This document shows, piece by piece, positions 17,395 through 25,723 of a stretch of 64,000 bases of DNA; position 1 is the stretch's first letter, and every line of letters begins with the position of its first letter. The position numbers were made by a program, and so were the translations under genes. Origin of the DNA: Oceanobacillus piezotolerans (lineage in GTDB: Bacteria > Bacillota > Bacilli > Bacillales > Amphibacillaceae); NCBI RefSeq assembly GCF_003665065.1, contig NZ_RCHR01000003.1, positions 186,001 to 250,000 of the forward strand. The letters are read 5' to 3'. The notes under the pieces are model-generated. The model had not been told where the DNA came from, searched no databases, and saw only the letters and a program-made list of their open reading frames with translations.

Positions 17395-18594
17395 TTGCCA
17401 ATCATTGAAGTGAAAGATTTAACGAAAGTATTTGGAAAGAATAAAAAGCAGGCTTTAAACCTTTTAAATGAAGGAAAGTCTAAAGAAGAAATCCTGAAGG
17501 AAACAGGGAGTACGGTAGGTGTCAACCGTGCATCATTCTCTGTAGAAGAAGGTGAAGTCTTCGTTATTATGGGGTTGTCCGGTAGTGGGAAATCTACATT
17601 AATACGGTTAATTAATAGATTAATAGAACCAACATCGGGTAGTATTCTTATCGATGGGCAAGATTTATCAAAAATGGATAAGAATAGCCTTCGTGAGGTA
17701 AGAAGAAAAAAATTAAGTATGGTGTTCCAGCAATTCGCATTGTTTCCACACCGAACAATATTAGAAAATGCTGCATTTGGTTTAGAGATACAAAAAGTAT
17801 CTAAGGAAGAAAGAGAGAAGAAGGCGAAGGAAGCACTGGAGTTGGTAGGATTAGGTGGATACCTCCATCAAAAGCCTAGTCAACTATCAGGTGGGATGCA
17901 GCAACGTGTAGGTTTAGCACGAGCTCTAGCGAATGATCCGAAAGTTCTTTTAATGGATGAAGCATTCTCCGCGTTAGACCCGTTAATTCGTAAAGAAATG
18001 CAGGACGAGCTGCTTGATTTACAATCCTCTATGCAGAAAACCATCCTATTTATTACTCATGATCTAGATGAAGCGTTACGTTTAGGTGATCGGATCGCTC
18101 TGATGAAAGACGGTTCTATTGTTCAAATAGGTACGCCGGAAGAGATTCTGATGAATCCAGCAAATGATTATGTAGAACGGTTTGTAGAAGATGTTGATCG
18201 ATCTAAAGTATTAACTGCCAGTCATATTATGAAACGACCAGAAACGATTAATATTGATAAGCATGGTCCAAGAGTTGCTTTAGAACGTATGGGTGAAGAA
18301 GGAATCTCAAGTATTTTAGTGATAGATAGTAAACGCAATCTAAAAGGATATGTTACGGCTGAAGATGCATTAGAAGCTCGTAAAAACAATGTGAAAGACA
18401 TTCACGCGATTCTTCAAACGGACATTCCAAAAGTAGATATAGATACCGCCTTACATGATATCTTTTCCATTATTTATGATTCAAAAGTTCCAGTAGCAGT
18501 CGTAGAAGAAGGTAAATTAAAGGGAATTATCATTCGTGGTTCTGTGATTGCAGCTCTAGCTGGAGAGGGTGAGGTGAATATGGAAAATGCTTAA
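17395..18594 (+). CDS. opuAA: Glycine betaine ABC importer ATPase OpuAA
   Basis: A 399-residue ATPase of the osmoprotectant importer OpuA. The N-terminal extension typical of the family ([26 protein letters not shown]) precedes Walker [10 protein letters not shown], signature LSGGMQQR, Walker [14 protein letters not shown] and H-loop THD. A C-terminal tandem CBS pair (about residues 275-390) is the ionic-strength sensor in OpuA. TTG start after AAGGGTGAGGTGA; a GTG three codons upstream overlaps that site. The stop overlaps opuAB by 8 bases. Expression is probably osmotically induced and controlled by the divergent GbsR-type regulator. Confidence 0.93.
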   Translation: MPIIEVKDLTKVFGKNKKQALNLLNEGKSKEEILKETGSTVGVNRASFSVEEGEVFVIMGLSGSGKSTLIRLINRLIEPTSGSILIDGQDLSKMDKNSLREVRRKKLSMVFQQFALFPHRTILENAAFGLEIQKVSKEEREKKAKEALELVGLGGYLHQKPSQLSGGMQQRVGLARALANDPKVLLMDEAFSALDPLIRKEMQDELLDLQSSMQKTILFITHDLDEALRLGDRIALMKDGSIVQIGTPEEILMNPANDYVERFVEDVDRSKVLTASHIMKRPETINIDKHGPRVALERMGEEGISSILVIDSKRNLKGYVTAEDALEARKNNVKDIHAILQTDIPKVDIDTALHDIFSIIYDSKVPVAVVEEGKLKGIIIRGSVIAALAGEGEVNMENA

Positions 18595-19444
18595 TACAAT
18601 TCTAGACTTTGCACCTAAGATACCGTTAGCTGAATGGGTAGACTGGCTAACAGGAGTAATTACCGATGGATTTGCCTTTCTATTTGACCCCATAAAAGAG
18701 CACTTTGGAAACTTTATGGAGTTCTTTGCAGAAGATGTTCTAATGGCAATTCCACCTGTTATTTTTATCCTTGCTATTGCATTAATTGCATTCTTTGTAA
18801 CAGGTAAGAAATTCGGGTTAGCGGCATTCTCCATTGTTGGTCTGTGGCTTGTCTATAACCAAGGGCATTGGGAGAACTTAATGAACACTGTTACTCTTGT
18901 ATTGCTTGCTAGTTTAATTTCAATTATCATCGGGGTTCCAATCGGAATCTTAATGTCGAAAAGCAAAACGGCAAATGCCATTATTACTCCAATCCTTGAT
19001 TTCATGCAAACCATGCCAGCGTTTGTTTACTTAATACCTGCCGTAGCATTCTTTGGAATCGGTATGGTACCTGGTGTATTTGCATCTGTTATTTTTGCAA
19101 CACCACCAACTGTTCGTTTTACGAACTTAGGTATTAGACAGGTATCGAAGGATTTAGTGGAAGCATCAGATGCTTTCGGTACAACAGGCTCCCAGAAGCT
19201 ATTTAAGGTAGAATTACCAATGGCAAAATCAACGATTATGGCAGGAATTAACCAAACTGTAATGCTTGCGTTATCCATGGTTGTTATTGCATCAATGATC
19301 GGAGCGAAGGGTCTTGGACGTGAGGTTCTATCATCCTTGCAACGTGCCGATGCTGGTACTGGTTTTGTTGCTGGTATCGCCATTGTTATATTAGCTATTA
19401 TTATTGACCGAATTACACAAAATTTAAATCGTGACAAAGACTAA
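18587..19444 (+). CDS. opuAB: Glycine betaine ABC importer permease OpuAB
   Basis: A 285-residue permease. About six to seven membrane segments, beginning [21 protein letters not shown], and the ATPase-coupling EAA loop around [26 protein letters not shown]. Matches OpuAB length (about 282). The start ATG lies within the end of opuAA (ATGCTTAA overlap), so translation is coupled. It forms the channel of the OpuA importer with OpuAA and lipoprotein OpuAC, encoded 70 bases downstream. Confidence 0.93.
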   Translation: MLNTILDFAPKIPLAEWVDWLTGVITDGFAFLFDPIKEHFGNFMEFFAEDVLMAIPPVIFILAIALIAFFVTGKKFGLAAFSIVGLWLVYNQGHWENLMNTVTLVLLASLISIIIGVPIGILMSKSKTANAIITPILDFMQTMPAFVYLIPAVAFFGIGMVPGVFASVIFATPPTVRFTNLGIRQVSKDLVEASDAFGTTGSQKLFKVELPMAKSTIMAGINQTVMLALSMVVIASMIGAKGLGREVLSSLQRADAGTGFVAGIAIVILAIIIDRITQNLNRDKD

Positions 19445-19513
19445 AGCTGGTATCTTTTCATTAGAAAAGTTTCCATATAGAAAAATATAGAAAGAAGAAG
19501 GGGAGAGTTAAAT

Positions 19514-20413
19514 ATGTCATTTAATTGGAAACGTCTTGGCTTAGCTGCCGGACTATCGTTATCATTAGTTGCTGCAGGTTGTGGTGCAGCGGAAGAAGAA
19601 GGAACAGAATCTGCAGGATCAGGAGATACAGCTGTAGATGGACAGGAACTTAATCTATCTTATGTGGAGTGGGATACAGAAATTGCATCTACCCATGTGG
19701 TTGGAAAAGTATTAGAAGACTTAGGATATGATGTAGAGCTAACTCCACTTGACAATGCAGTTATGTGGGAAGCTGTAGCATCAGGTGAAGCAGATGCAAT
19801 GGTCGCTGCTTGGTTACCTGGAACTCATGGAGCTCAATTTGAACAGTATGGTGACCAAATGGAAGACCTTGGTCCAAACTTAGAAGGTGCTGCTATTGGC
19901 CTTGTTGTTCCTAGTTATATGGATGTAAACTCAATTGCTGATTTAACAGACGAAGCAGATATGACGATTACTGGTATCGAACCAGGTGCGGGTGTTGTTG
20001 CAGCTTCAGAGCAAGCACTAGAAGATTATGACAACCTGGAAGGCTGGGAAGTAGAAACCTCTTCAAGTGGTGCAATGGCAACTGCTTTAGGTCAAGCGTA
20101 TGAAAATGAAGAAGAAATTGTCGTAACAGGATGGTCTCCACACTGGAAATTCGGTAAATATGACCTTAAATATTTAGAAGACCCTGAAGGAACATTTGGG
20201 GAAGCAGAAACAATCAATACAATGGTACGTGAAGGATTAGAAGAAGATGCACCAGAAGCATATCAAGTTCTTGATAACTTCTATTGGGACACAGCTGATA
20301 TGGAAGAAGTAATGTTGGCTATTCAAGAAGGTACGGATCCTGAAGAAGCAGCAGCGCAGTGGGTTGAGGATAACCAAGATACTGTTGCTGAGTGGACAGA
20401 AGGAATTGAATAA
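19514..20413 (+). CDS. opuAC: Glycine betaine binding lipoprotein OpuAC
   Basis: A 299-residue extracellular substrate-binding protein. Lipoprotein signal with lipobox VAAGC (cysteine about residue 23), then a linker and a QAC-type binding fold. Aromatic residues that form the betaine cage in OpuAC proteins are in place as conserved motifs (YVEWDTEIAST, WLPGTHG, TGWSPHWKF). The protein is strikingly acidic along its whole length, as seen in secreted proteins of salt-tolerant bacteria. Preceded by GAAGAAGGGGAGAG. The last gene of opuA, followed by a terminator. Confidence 0.94.
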   Translation: MSFNWKRLGLAAGLSLSLVAAGCGAAEEEGTESAGSGDTAVDGQELNLSYVEWDTEIASTHVVGKVLEDLGYDVELTPLDNAVMWEAVASGEADAMVAAWLPGTHGAQFEQYGDQMEDLGPNLEGAAIGLVVPSYMDVNSIADLTDEADMTITGIEPGAGVVAASEQALEDYDNLEGWEVETSSSGAMATALGQAYENEEEIVVTGWSPHWKFGKYDLKYLEDPEGTFGEAETINTMVREGLEEDAPEAYQVLDNFYWDTADMEEVMLAIQEGTDPEEAAAQWVEDNQDTVAEWTEGIE

Positions 20414-20428
20414 GGTTTGGTTTAGGAA

Positions 20429-20456
20429 GGCTACTCTTTGGGGTAGTCTTTTTTTT
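20429..20456 (+). terminator. Terminator of opuA operon
   Basis: GGCTAC / GTAGTC hairpin with an 8-base loop followed by a run of T. Confidence 0.8.
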
Positions 20457-20594
20457 GCGGATCTTGGGAGGGGAGGTAGGGACTGGAGAAATAGTGCGAG
20501 CAATGAAGAATCAGCACTAAAGTAGTGAAATTGAAGTGAAAAAGTGGGGAAATGAGTGAGATAGGAAGGAATCAACGTGAGTGGTCTATCAGGA

Positions 20595-20760
20595 TTGGTT
20601 CAACTTTTTCTGGTTTGGAGTAAGTTTTAATAGTTTTGGAGTGACTTTTGTTTGGCTTGGGTCAAGTGTTGATAGTCTTGGGGTAACTTTTGTTTGATTT
20701 GGATTAAGTTTTGATAAACTTGGGGCGAGATAAGTTATAATGGAGCGACTTTTTGACTTC
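20595..20760. repeat. Tandem 21-bp repeats (copy B)
   Basis: Eight consecutive degenerate units, each starting TTGG, at 20595, 20615, 20636, 20657, 20678, 20699, 20720 and about 20740, i.e. a strict 20-21 base period. Consensus close to TTGGRGTAASTTTTGTTNRN; alternating units resemble each other more, giving a 42-base superperiod. The minus strand can be read as a 71-codon frame with 14-residue repeats (e.g. KLNPNQTKVTPRLS), but no ribosome binding site supports it. The rest of the 20457-20896 gap contains nothing recognisable apart from the downstream terminator. Confidence 0.8.
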
Positions 20761-20869
20761 TTTGTGAGATTTAGTAGAACGGAGTAATTAGTTGACTGTA
20801 GCAATTATCTTGGTAAACCATTATGAGGAGGAAAAATAGATGTAAGCTTGGTGGATACATGTAGTAAAC

Positions 20870-20900
20870 AAAAAACCCTCTCATTTAATGAGAAGGTTAT
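20870..20900 (-). terminator. Terminator of yhaH
   Basis: On the minus strand AACCTTCTCATT pairs with AATGAGAGGGTT and is followed by six T; it starts at the last bases of the gene. Confidence 0.8.
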
Positions 20901-21259
20901 TTGTTCGATTTTACTTTTTCTTCTAAATCTCTTAAGCTGCTTTCAATTTGCTCTAGATAGTTGTGAATACTTTCTTGATGTGGTTCAACTGTTGCTTTCC
21001 ATTCTTCTACGGATTTTTTAATATCCTCGGTTAAATCTTTGATTAAAACAGCACTTTCTTTGGAAGTTTCCGTAATTTGTCTTTTAAGGCGTAAGCCATC
21101 TTCTTTAAGATTATAAAACAAGTCCTTAAGTTCTAGACTTTGATCTTTCACACGACTACGGACATCACGACCAGATGAAGGTGTAGTTAACAAAGTAATG
21201 GCTGTACTTACGGAAGCCCCGACTACGAGCCCGAGTGCTAATGATTTTGCTCTTGACAT
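20897..21259 (-). CDS. yhaH: YtxH-domain protein YhaH
   Basis: A 120-residue YtxH-family protein. The N-terminal hydrophobic segment (SLALGLVVGASVSTAITLLTTP) carries the family motif TTPSSGRDVR, followed by a long amphipathic coiled-coil region. Same length and neighbourhood (trpP, hit) as B. subtilis YhaH, a general-stress-type protein of unknown function. AAGGGG lies 11 bases upstream of the ATG, a slightly long spacing. Confidence 0.82.
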   Translation of the reverse strand: MSRAKSLALGLVVGASVSTAITLLTTPSSGRDVRSRVKDQSLELKDLFYNLKEDGLRLKRQITETSKESAVLIKDLTEDIKKSVEEWKATVEPHQESIHNYLEQIESSLRDLEEKVKSNK

Positions 21260-21377
21260 AGAAACACACGCCCCTTTCTTTCATTTATGTGATGTACAAA
21301 CCTTCACATAATGAAGTTCCACTTTATTATAACATTTCCTCTCTTTACCTGCTATTAAACACTACAAGTGAAAATTT

Positions 21378-21413
21378 TTAAAAAAACCCTCTGACATCGG
21401 GTGCCAGAGGGTG
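21378..21413 (-). terminator. Terminator of trpP
   Basis: Minus-strand hairpin CCCTCTGGCA / TGTCAGAGGG followed by TTTTTTT. Confidence 0.85.
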
Positions 21414-21424
21414 GTTATTATTTA

Positions 21425-21949
21425 TTATAATGCAGTTGCTAAATTGGAACGCTTCATAATTGCTTGAACGATTGGATAAACCACTACCATAATCACAGTG
21501 TTTATAGCTGCAGCAGGTACTACTGCTGTTAATATTAAAGCAATAAAGCCACCTTCAGGTAAACCTGCAATCATAGATACGATACCTATAAATACGGAAC
21601 CACTAATTACTGTACCAATAAACGTTAAGATAGGTGCAGTGATTGCTGTGTTTATTCTATCCTTTATTAATAAGAATAGGGCTAAGACAATAAATGCTGC
21701 TATTGGTTTATCAATAACATTTGCAATTTGTCCACCAGCTGCTGTTGTAGTTAAAGCAGCAACGATTCCTGAAGTTAAGGATAGTAATAATACATATTTA
21801 GCTTTAGGGAATAAAAAGATTCCTAGAAACATCATTGATAATAACAAGTCTGGTTTTACACCCATTATAGATAAACCAGGGATGGCGGCGTGTAGAACCG
21901 TACCAATACCAACTAGTAATGCCAACATAATTAATACACGTATTTTCAT
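21425..21949 (-). CDS. trpP: Tryptophan transporter TrpP
   Basis: A 174-residue membrane protein with five to six hydrophobic segments, matching TrpP (formerly YhaG) of B. subtilis, the probable tryptophan uptake protein. Motifs retained include GIGTVLHAAIPG, MMFLGIFLFPK and AALTTTAAGGQIANVIDKP. The leader contains six (U/G)AG triplets at 5-base spacing overlapping the ribosome binding site, the target pattern of the tryptophan-activated RNA-binding protein TRAP, so translation is very likely repressed when tryptophan is plentiful. The ATG follows GGAGAG. Single gene with its own terminator. Confidence 0.92.
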   Translation of the reverse strand: MKIRVLIMLALLVGIGTVLHAAIPGLSIMGVKPDLLLSMMFLGIFLFPKAKYVLLLSLTSGIVAALTTTAAGGQIANVIDKPIAAFIVLALFLLIKDRINTAITAPILTFIGTVISGSVFIGIVSMIAGLPEGGFIALILTAVVPAAAINTVIMVVVYPIVQAIMKRSNLATAL

Positions 21950-21952
21950 TTT

Positions 21953-21981
21953 CTAAATCTCTCCTCTGCTCTTCTCTTCTA
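21953..21981 (-). promoter_or_regulatory. TRAP-binding (U/G)AG repeats over trpP RBS
   Basis: Minus strand reads UAG-aa-GAG-aa-GAG-ca-GAG-ga-GAG-auu-UAG, six triplets, ending 3 bases before the ATG and including the Shine-Dalgarno sequence. Spacers of 2-3 bases match TRAP targets in B. subtilis trpP and trp leader RNAs. Confidence 0.85.
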
Positions 21982-22098
21982 ATCTTTTTTCCCAACTGTA
22001 CACTGTTGTCAGTTGCGGAATATACAAATAATTATAACAGAGGAATAGGTAAATAGAAAGTACTAATTATTAAGAGTAGCTTCAGAAATTTATTCTCA

Positions 22099-23394
22099 CT
22101 ATGCAATAAAAATAAAGTATAAAATAAACAATACACACAGGATATACATAATAGGATGTATTTCTTTATAACGCTTTTGTGCTAGTAGCACTAAAGGGTA
22201 AAGGATAAATCCAAAAGCAAGCCCCATTGCCACACTGGAAGTTAGTGGCATCATAATTATGGTCAAAAATGCTGGAATGACAATTTCGATTTTGCTCCAG
22301 TCGATATTTCGAATATCCATCGACATTAATGCCCCAACAATAATTAATGCGGGAGCAGTGACCTCTGTAGTGATTACCGCCAGAATAGGGTAGAAGAACA
22401 GTGCTATTGCAAAGCAGAGTGCAATGATAATCGATGTAAATCCAGTTTTCCCGCCAACTGCAATACCTGAGGAGGATTCAACACTTGTTGCAGGTGTAGA
22501 CGTTCCAAGTACCGCTCCTATTGCCCCAGCTGAAGAGTCCGCTAGCAATGCTCGTCCTATTTTCGGAATCTCATTGTTTTTCATAATTCCAGCTTGACTA
22601 GTTAGTGCAATTAACGCACCAGCTGTATCAAAAAAGGCAACGAATAAAAAGGTGAAAATAACTGCTAACACATCCGGTGTAAAAATTGCATCCAAATTCA
22701 TAAATACAACACCAAAGGTGGGTTCAAGACTTGGAATGGTACCAATAATCGAAGAGGGAATTTTAATTAAGCCAACAAGCATACCGATAATCGTTGTAAT
22801 CGCCATTCCATAAAAAATTGCTCCATTTACACCACGAACGAGTATAATAATGGTAATAATAAAACCAAAGATAGCTAATCCTGTACCAGGAGATGTTAGG
22901 TCACCAATGGAAACAAAAGTATCTGGGTTGGCAACAATAATTCCGGCATTTTTAAAACCGATAAATGCAATGAAAAAACCAATCCCAGCAGCAATCGCAT
23001 GTTTTATATCCTTGGGAATCGCGTTAATGATCTTTTCCCTTATTTTCATTAAGCTTAAAATCATAAAAATAATTCCCGCAATAAAAACGCCAGTCAAAGC
23101 TACTTGCCATTCAATCCCCATTCCGATCACAACGGAAAAAGTAAAGAATGAATTTAGTCCCATACTAGGTGCAATAGCGATTGGGTAGTTCGCAAGTAAA
23201 CCAATAAGTAATGTACCAATGATTGCGGTAAGAGCGGTTGCGGTGAATACAGCCCCTCGATCCATTCCCGCTTGACTTAGAATAAGCGGGTTTACGATTA
23301 AAATATACGAAACGGAAAGAAAGGTTGTTAGACCTGCAAATATTTCCTGCTTATATGATGTATTTCTTTCGGTAAATCCAAAAAAGTTTTTCAT
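22099..23394 (-). CDS. pbuG: Purine (hypoxanthine/guanine) permease, NCS2 family
   Basis: A 431-residue NCS2/AzgA-type permease with about 12 membrane segments. Similar along its length to B. subtilis PbuG (440 residues), with shared stretches YPIAIAPSMGLNSFF, FLFVAFFDTAGALIAL, LADSSAGAIGAVLGTSTPAT and MMPLTSSVAMGLAFGF. Imports hypoxanthine and guanine. A purine riboswitch with the guanine-type cytosine lies in the leader, supporting hypoxanthine/guanine rather than adenine specificity. AGGAG-ATACTACACATT precedes the ATG, a long spacing. PbuG versus its close paralogue PbuO cannot be separated with certainty. Confidence 0.88.
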   Translation of the reverse strand: MKNFFGFTERNTSYKQEIFAGLTTFLSVSYILIVNPLILSQAGMDRGAVFTATALTAIIGTLLIGLLANYPIAIAPSMGLNSFFTFSVVIGMGIEWQVALTGVFIAGIIFMILSLMKIREKIINAIPKDIKHAIAAGIGFFIAFIGFKNAGIIVANPDTFVSIGDLTSPGTGLAIFGFIITIIILVRGVNGAIFYGMAITTIIGMLVGLIKIPSSIIGTIPSLEPTFGVVFMNLDAIFTPDVLAVIFTFLFVAFFDTAGALIALTSQAGIMKNNEIPKIGRALLADSSAGAIGAVLGTSTPATSVESSSGIAVGGKTGFTSIIIALCFAIALFFYPILAVITTEVTAPALIIVGALMSMDIRNIDWSKIEIVIPAFLTIIMMPLTSSVAMGLAFGFILYPLVLLAQKRYKEIHPIMYILCVLFILYFIFIA

Positions 23395-23430
23395 AATGTG
23401 TAGTATCTCCTAATTGCTACTTTTGTATAT

Positions 23431-23568
23431 AAAAAAACTTTGGCTTCTTTCCAGCATGCCAAAGTAACATTCAAAGGTATAGAAATAAAACACATTCCAT
23501 CCCTTGTAGACAAGCTATTTAAGGTAGCTGGTAGAAACGTCCAAGCCATATTCCTGGACTTATACAAG
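23431..23568 (-). promoter_or_regulatory. Purine riboswitch, guanine class, with terminator
   Basis: The minus-strand leader contains the aptamer (23568 down to 23503): P1 CTTGTA / TACAAG, the loop segments ATATGGCTTGG and GTTTCTACC, and CCTTAAATAGC. The residue that contacts the ligand (position 74 in xpt numbering, GTCTAC) is C, specifying guanine/hypoxanthine. Downstream is the expression platform, terminator hairpin ACTTTGGC / GCCAAAGT followed by seven T (23431-23465). Ligand binding should cause termination before the permease gene. Confidence 0.95.
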
Positions 23569-23619
23569 ATGTAGCTATTTGTTTTTAGACAATAGAAAGA
23601 TTTTAACAAGTCGAGGGGG

Positions 23620-24320
23620 AGGCGTCAAGGTGGAGGGGGATTAAGAGATGTTTTTTTCCTACAAGATCTTCTGGATGGTTTATGCTTTTATTTAATCTAT
23701 AGATAATTGTCGAGATAAAGGAGATTTTGCAGTTGTTTTGAGGTGAAAGAAGAATGCCAATTAGCATTTTAAGATTATTATGCATAGAACCCTTATAATC
23801 TACTTTTAAGAGTTCTATGTGAATATTGAAAGCATAGCCATATATTTAAACTCTTATTAAGAGGTAAAGATTACATAAAGAATCCCAGGGGAAACAATTC
23901 TTAGGAGAATTGTAATTATAAAAATAATATACATAAGTAAGCTAATTTTACTTAGAGTAGTTAATTACTTGCAATAATTGGAACGAAAATCTCCTTCCTT
24001 TTAATTCATTATTTTTAAAATAGAATCAATTCTATTCAAGTCGTTGGGAAGTATAATAACAAATTCAAATTCACCTAATCTTCTATATTAATCATTTTAG
24101 ACACTTCTAGAAATAATTAAAAATTCCTGTTCTCTGTGTCCAATTAATAGATTATATGAACTTCGCCTCATGAGATGGTGCTGTATTAATAAATATCTCT
24201 CTTCTTTCCTTTCAAAGTTAACACTTGAATTATCATATTGATTTTTTCCATTTATCTTCTATTATGTTCTTGAACTTTTCAAATAATAAGTTATCTATCA
24301 ATATGAAAAAAATTTATACA
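23620..24320. other. AT-rich intergenic region before hag
   Basis: About 700 bases without a supportable gene. It holds an inverted repeat (CATAGAAC ... GTTCTATG, 23779-23821), possibly a weak terminator, and a hairpin CAATTCT-tagg-AGAATTG (about 23896-23913). Frames are short and lack ribosome binding sites. Nothing else recognised. Confidence 0.5.
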
Positions 24321-24327
24321 AAACATT

Positions 24328-24353
24328 TAAACTATCCAAAACCATGCCGATAT
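24328..24353 (+). promoter_or_regulatory. Sigma-D promoter of hag
   Basis: TAAA (24328-24331), 14-base spacer, GCCGATAT (24346-24353), matching the flagellar sigma-D consensus TAAA-N15-GCCGATAA. Confidence 0.9.
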
Positions 24354-24362
24354 TAATTATGA

Positions 24363-24409
24363 AGCAAGACACAAGGATGTGACTTGCTAAAAATAAACAA
24401 CATGGAGGT
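24363..24409 (+). promoter_or_regulatory. CsrA-type binding sites in hag leader
   Basis: The hairpin AGCAAG-A-CACA-AGGA-UGUG-A-CUUGCU (24363-24388) presents AGGA in the loop. ACACAAGGAUGU agrees with the CsrA consensus RUACARGGAUGU at 11 of 12 positions. A second A-N-GGA motif (CAUGGAGG, about 24401-24408) coincides with the Shine-Dalgarno sequence. This is the two-site arrangement used by CsrA to repress hag translation in B. subtilis. Confidence 0.8.
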
Positions 24410-24418
24410 AGATTGATC

Positions 24419-25579
24419 ATGATTATCAATCACAATATTTCTGCTCTTAACGCACACCGCCAATTAGGAGCAAACCAAGGTGCAACACAAAATTCATTGG
24501 AGAAACTTTCTTCAGGTCTTCGTATCAACAAAGCTGGAGATGACGCAGCAGGTTTAGCTATCTCTGAAAAAATGCGTGGACAGATTCGTGGATTAGAAAT
24601 GGCTGAAAAGAATGCTCAAGACGGTATTTCTTTAATTCAAACAGCTGAAGGTGCATTAAATGAGACTCATGCAATTTTACAACGTATGCGTGAATTAGCT
24701 GTACAAAGTTCTAACGATACGAATACTAAATCTGACCGCGCAGAGCTACAAAAAGAAGTGGATCAATTAGCACAAGCACTAACTGATATCTCTGATGACA
24801 CAGAGTTTAATACTCAAAAGCTATTAGATGGTACATTTAGCGGTACATTCCAAGTTGGTGCAAATGAAGGACAAAATATTAAGATTGAAATTGGTGACAT
24901 GGATGCTACTAAATTAGGTGTTGTTGGCTATACTGGTGCGGAACAAGCACTTACTGGTATTACTGGGGTTAGTGTAACTAACAATACAACTAAGGATATC
25001 GACATTTCATATACTGCTTTAGATACAGTTTCAGGTGAAGCAATACTTGAAACAACTGCAGAATTAAATGACGCTGGAGATACAATCACAATCACTCTAG
25101 CACAACAAGCTGATGGTACTTCGACGGCAACAACTGATGACGTTGTTGCAGCTTTGGAAAAGTTAGGTGAAATCAACGTAGTTAAAGCCGATGATTATAG
25201 TGATACTGCATTATCTGCTGTTGGAACTGGTGTTACTGCTAGTGCTGTTGACCCAGCTAATCCGAATACAGCAAAAGGAATTAATATTTCATCTCAAACT
25301 TCAGCTGATGTAGCAATTACAAAGATTCAATCAGCAATTGATACAGTTTCTGCTGAACGTTCTAAACTTGGTGCAGTTCAAAACCGTTTAGATCACACAA
25401 TTAACAACTTAGGAACTTCTGCAGAAAATATTACTGCTGCAGAATCACGTATCCGTGATGTTGATATGGCTAAAGAAATGATGGAATTCACTAAGAATAA
25501 CATCCTTTCACAAGCGGCACAATCTATGTTAGCTCAAGCAAACCAACAACCACAAGGTGTATTACAATTACTTCAATAA
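24419..25579 (+). CDS. hag: Flagellin
   Basis: A 386-residue flagellin, the filament subunit. The N-terminal D0/D1 region (MIINHNISALNAHRQL ... SGLRINKAGDDAAGLAISEKMRGQIRGL) and C-terminal D1/D0 region (ESRIRDVDMAKEMMEFTKNNILSQAAQSMLAQANQ) are highly conserved. The middle, about residues 170-285, is a variable, Thr/Asp-rich D2-type insert. The ATG at 24419 aligns with other Hag N-termini; a TTG two codons earlier is possible. Expression: sigma-D promoter, CsrA-type leader, and own terminator. No other flagellar genes are nearby except the decayed copy downstream. Confidence 0.97.
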   Translation: MIINHNISALNAHRQLGANQGATQNSLEKLSSGLRINKAGDDAAGLAISEKMRGQIRGLEMAEKNAQDGISLIQTAEGALNETHAILQRMRELAVQSSNDTNTKSDRAELQKEVDQLAQALTDISDDTEFNTQKLLDGTFSGTFQVGANEGQNIKIEIGDMDATKLGVVGYTGAEQALTGITGVSVTNNTTKDIDISYTALDTVSGEAILETTAELNDAGDTITITLAQQADGTSTATTDDVVAALEKLGEINVVKADDYSDTALSAVGTGVTASAVDPANPNTAKGINISSQTSADVAITKIQSAIDTVSAERSKLGAVQNRLDHTINNLGTSAENITAAESRIRDVDMAKEMMEFTKNNILSQAAQSMLAQANQQPQGVLQLLQ

Positions 25580-25594
25580 TAGCAATTGAAGATG

Positions 25595-25623
25595 AGGACT
25601 CTAGCATTGCTAGAGTCCTTTTT
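25595..25623 (+). terminator. Terminator after hag
   Basis: AGGACTCTAG / CTAGAGTCCT with a 5-base loop, followed by TTTTT. Confidence 0.92.
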
Positions 25624-25723
25624 CAATTCAAGAGAGTTATTCTATATTTATATATGGGGTTTAACTTCCAGATGAATGTTTACATTAAATTTTCTAAATG
25701 GTTGTAAGGAAAAAATATACAGC

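Noticed and set aside
20589..20804. 71-codon minus-strand frame with 14-residue repeats
   Set aside because: It is a translation of the 21-bp repeat array; no ribosome binding site or homology.
21498..21956. 152-codon plus-strand frame opposite trpP
   Set aside because: Antisense shadow; TrpP on the minus strand is supported by homology, leader and terminator.
23391..23609. 72-codon minus-strand frame upstream of the purine permease
   Set aside because: It lies across the purine riboswitch and is not coding.
24928..25176. Minus-strand frame inside hag
   Set aside because: Antisense shadow of the flagellin variable region.
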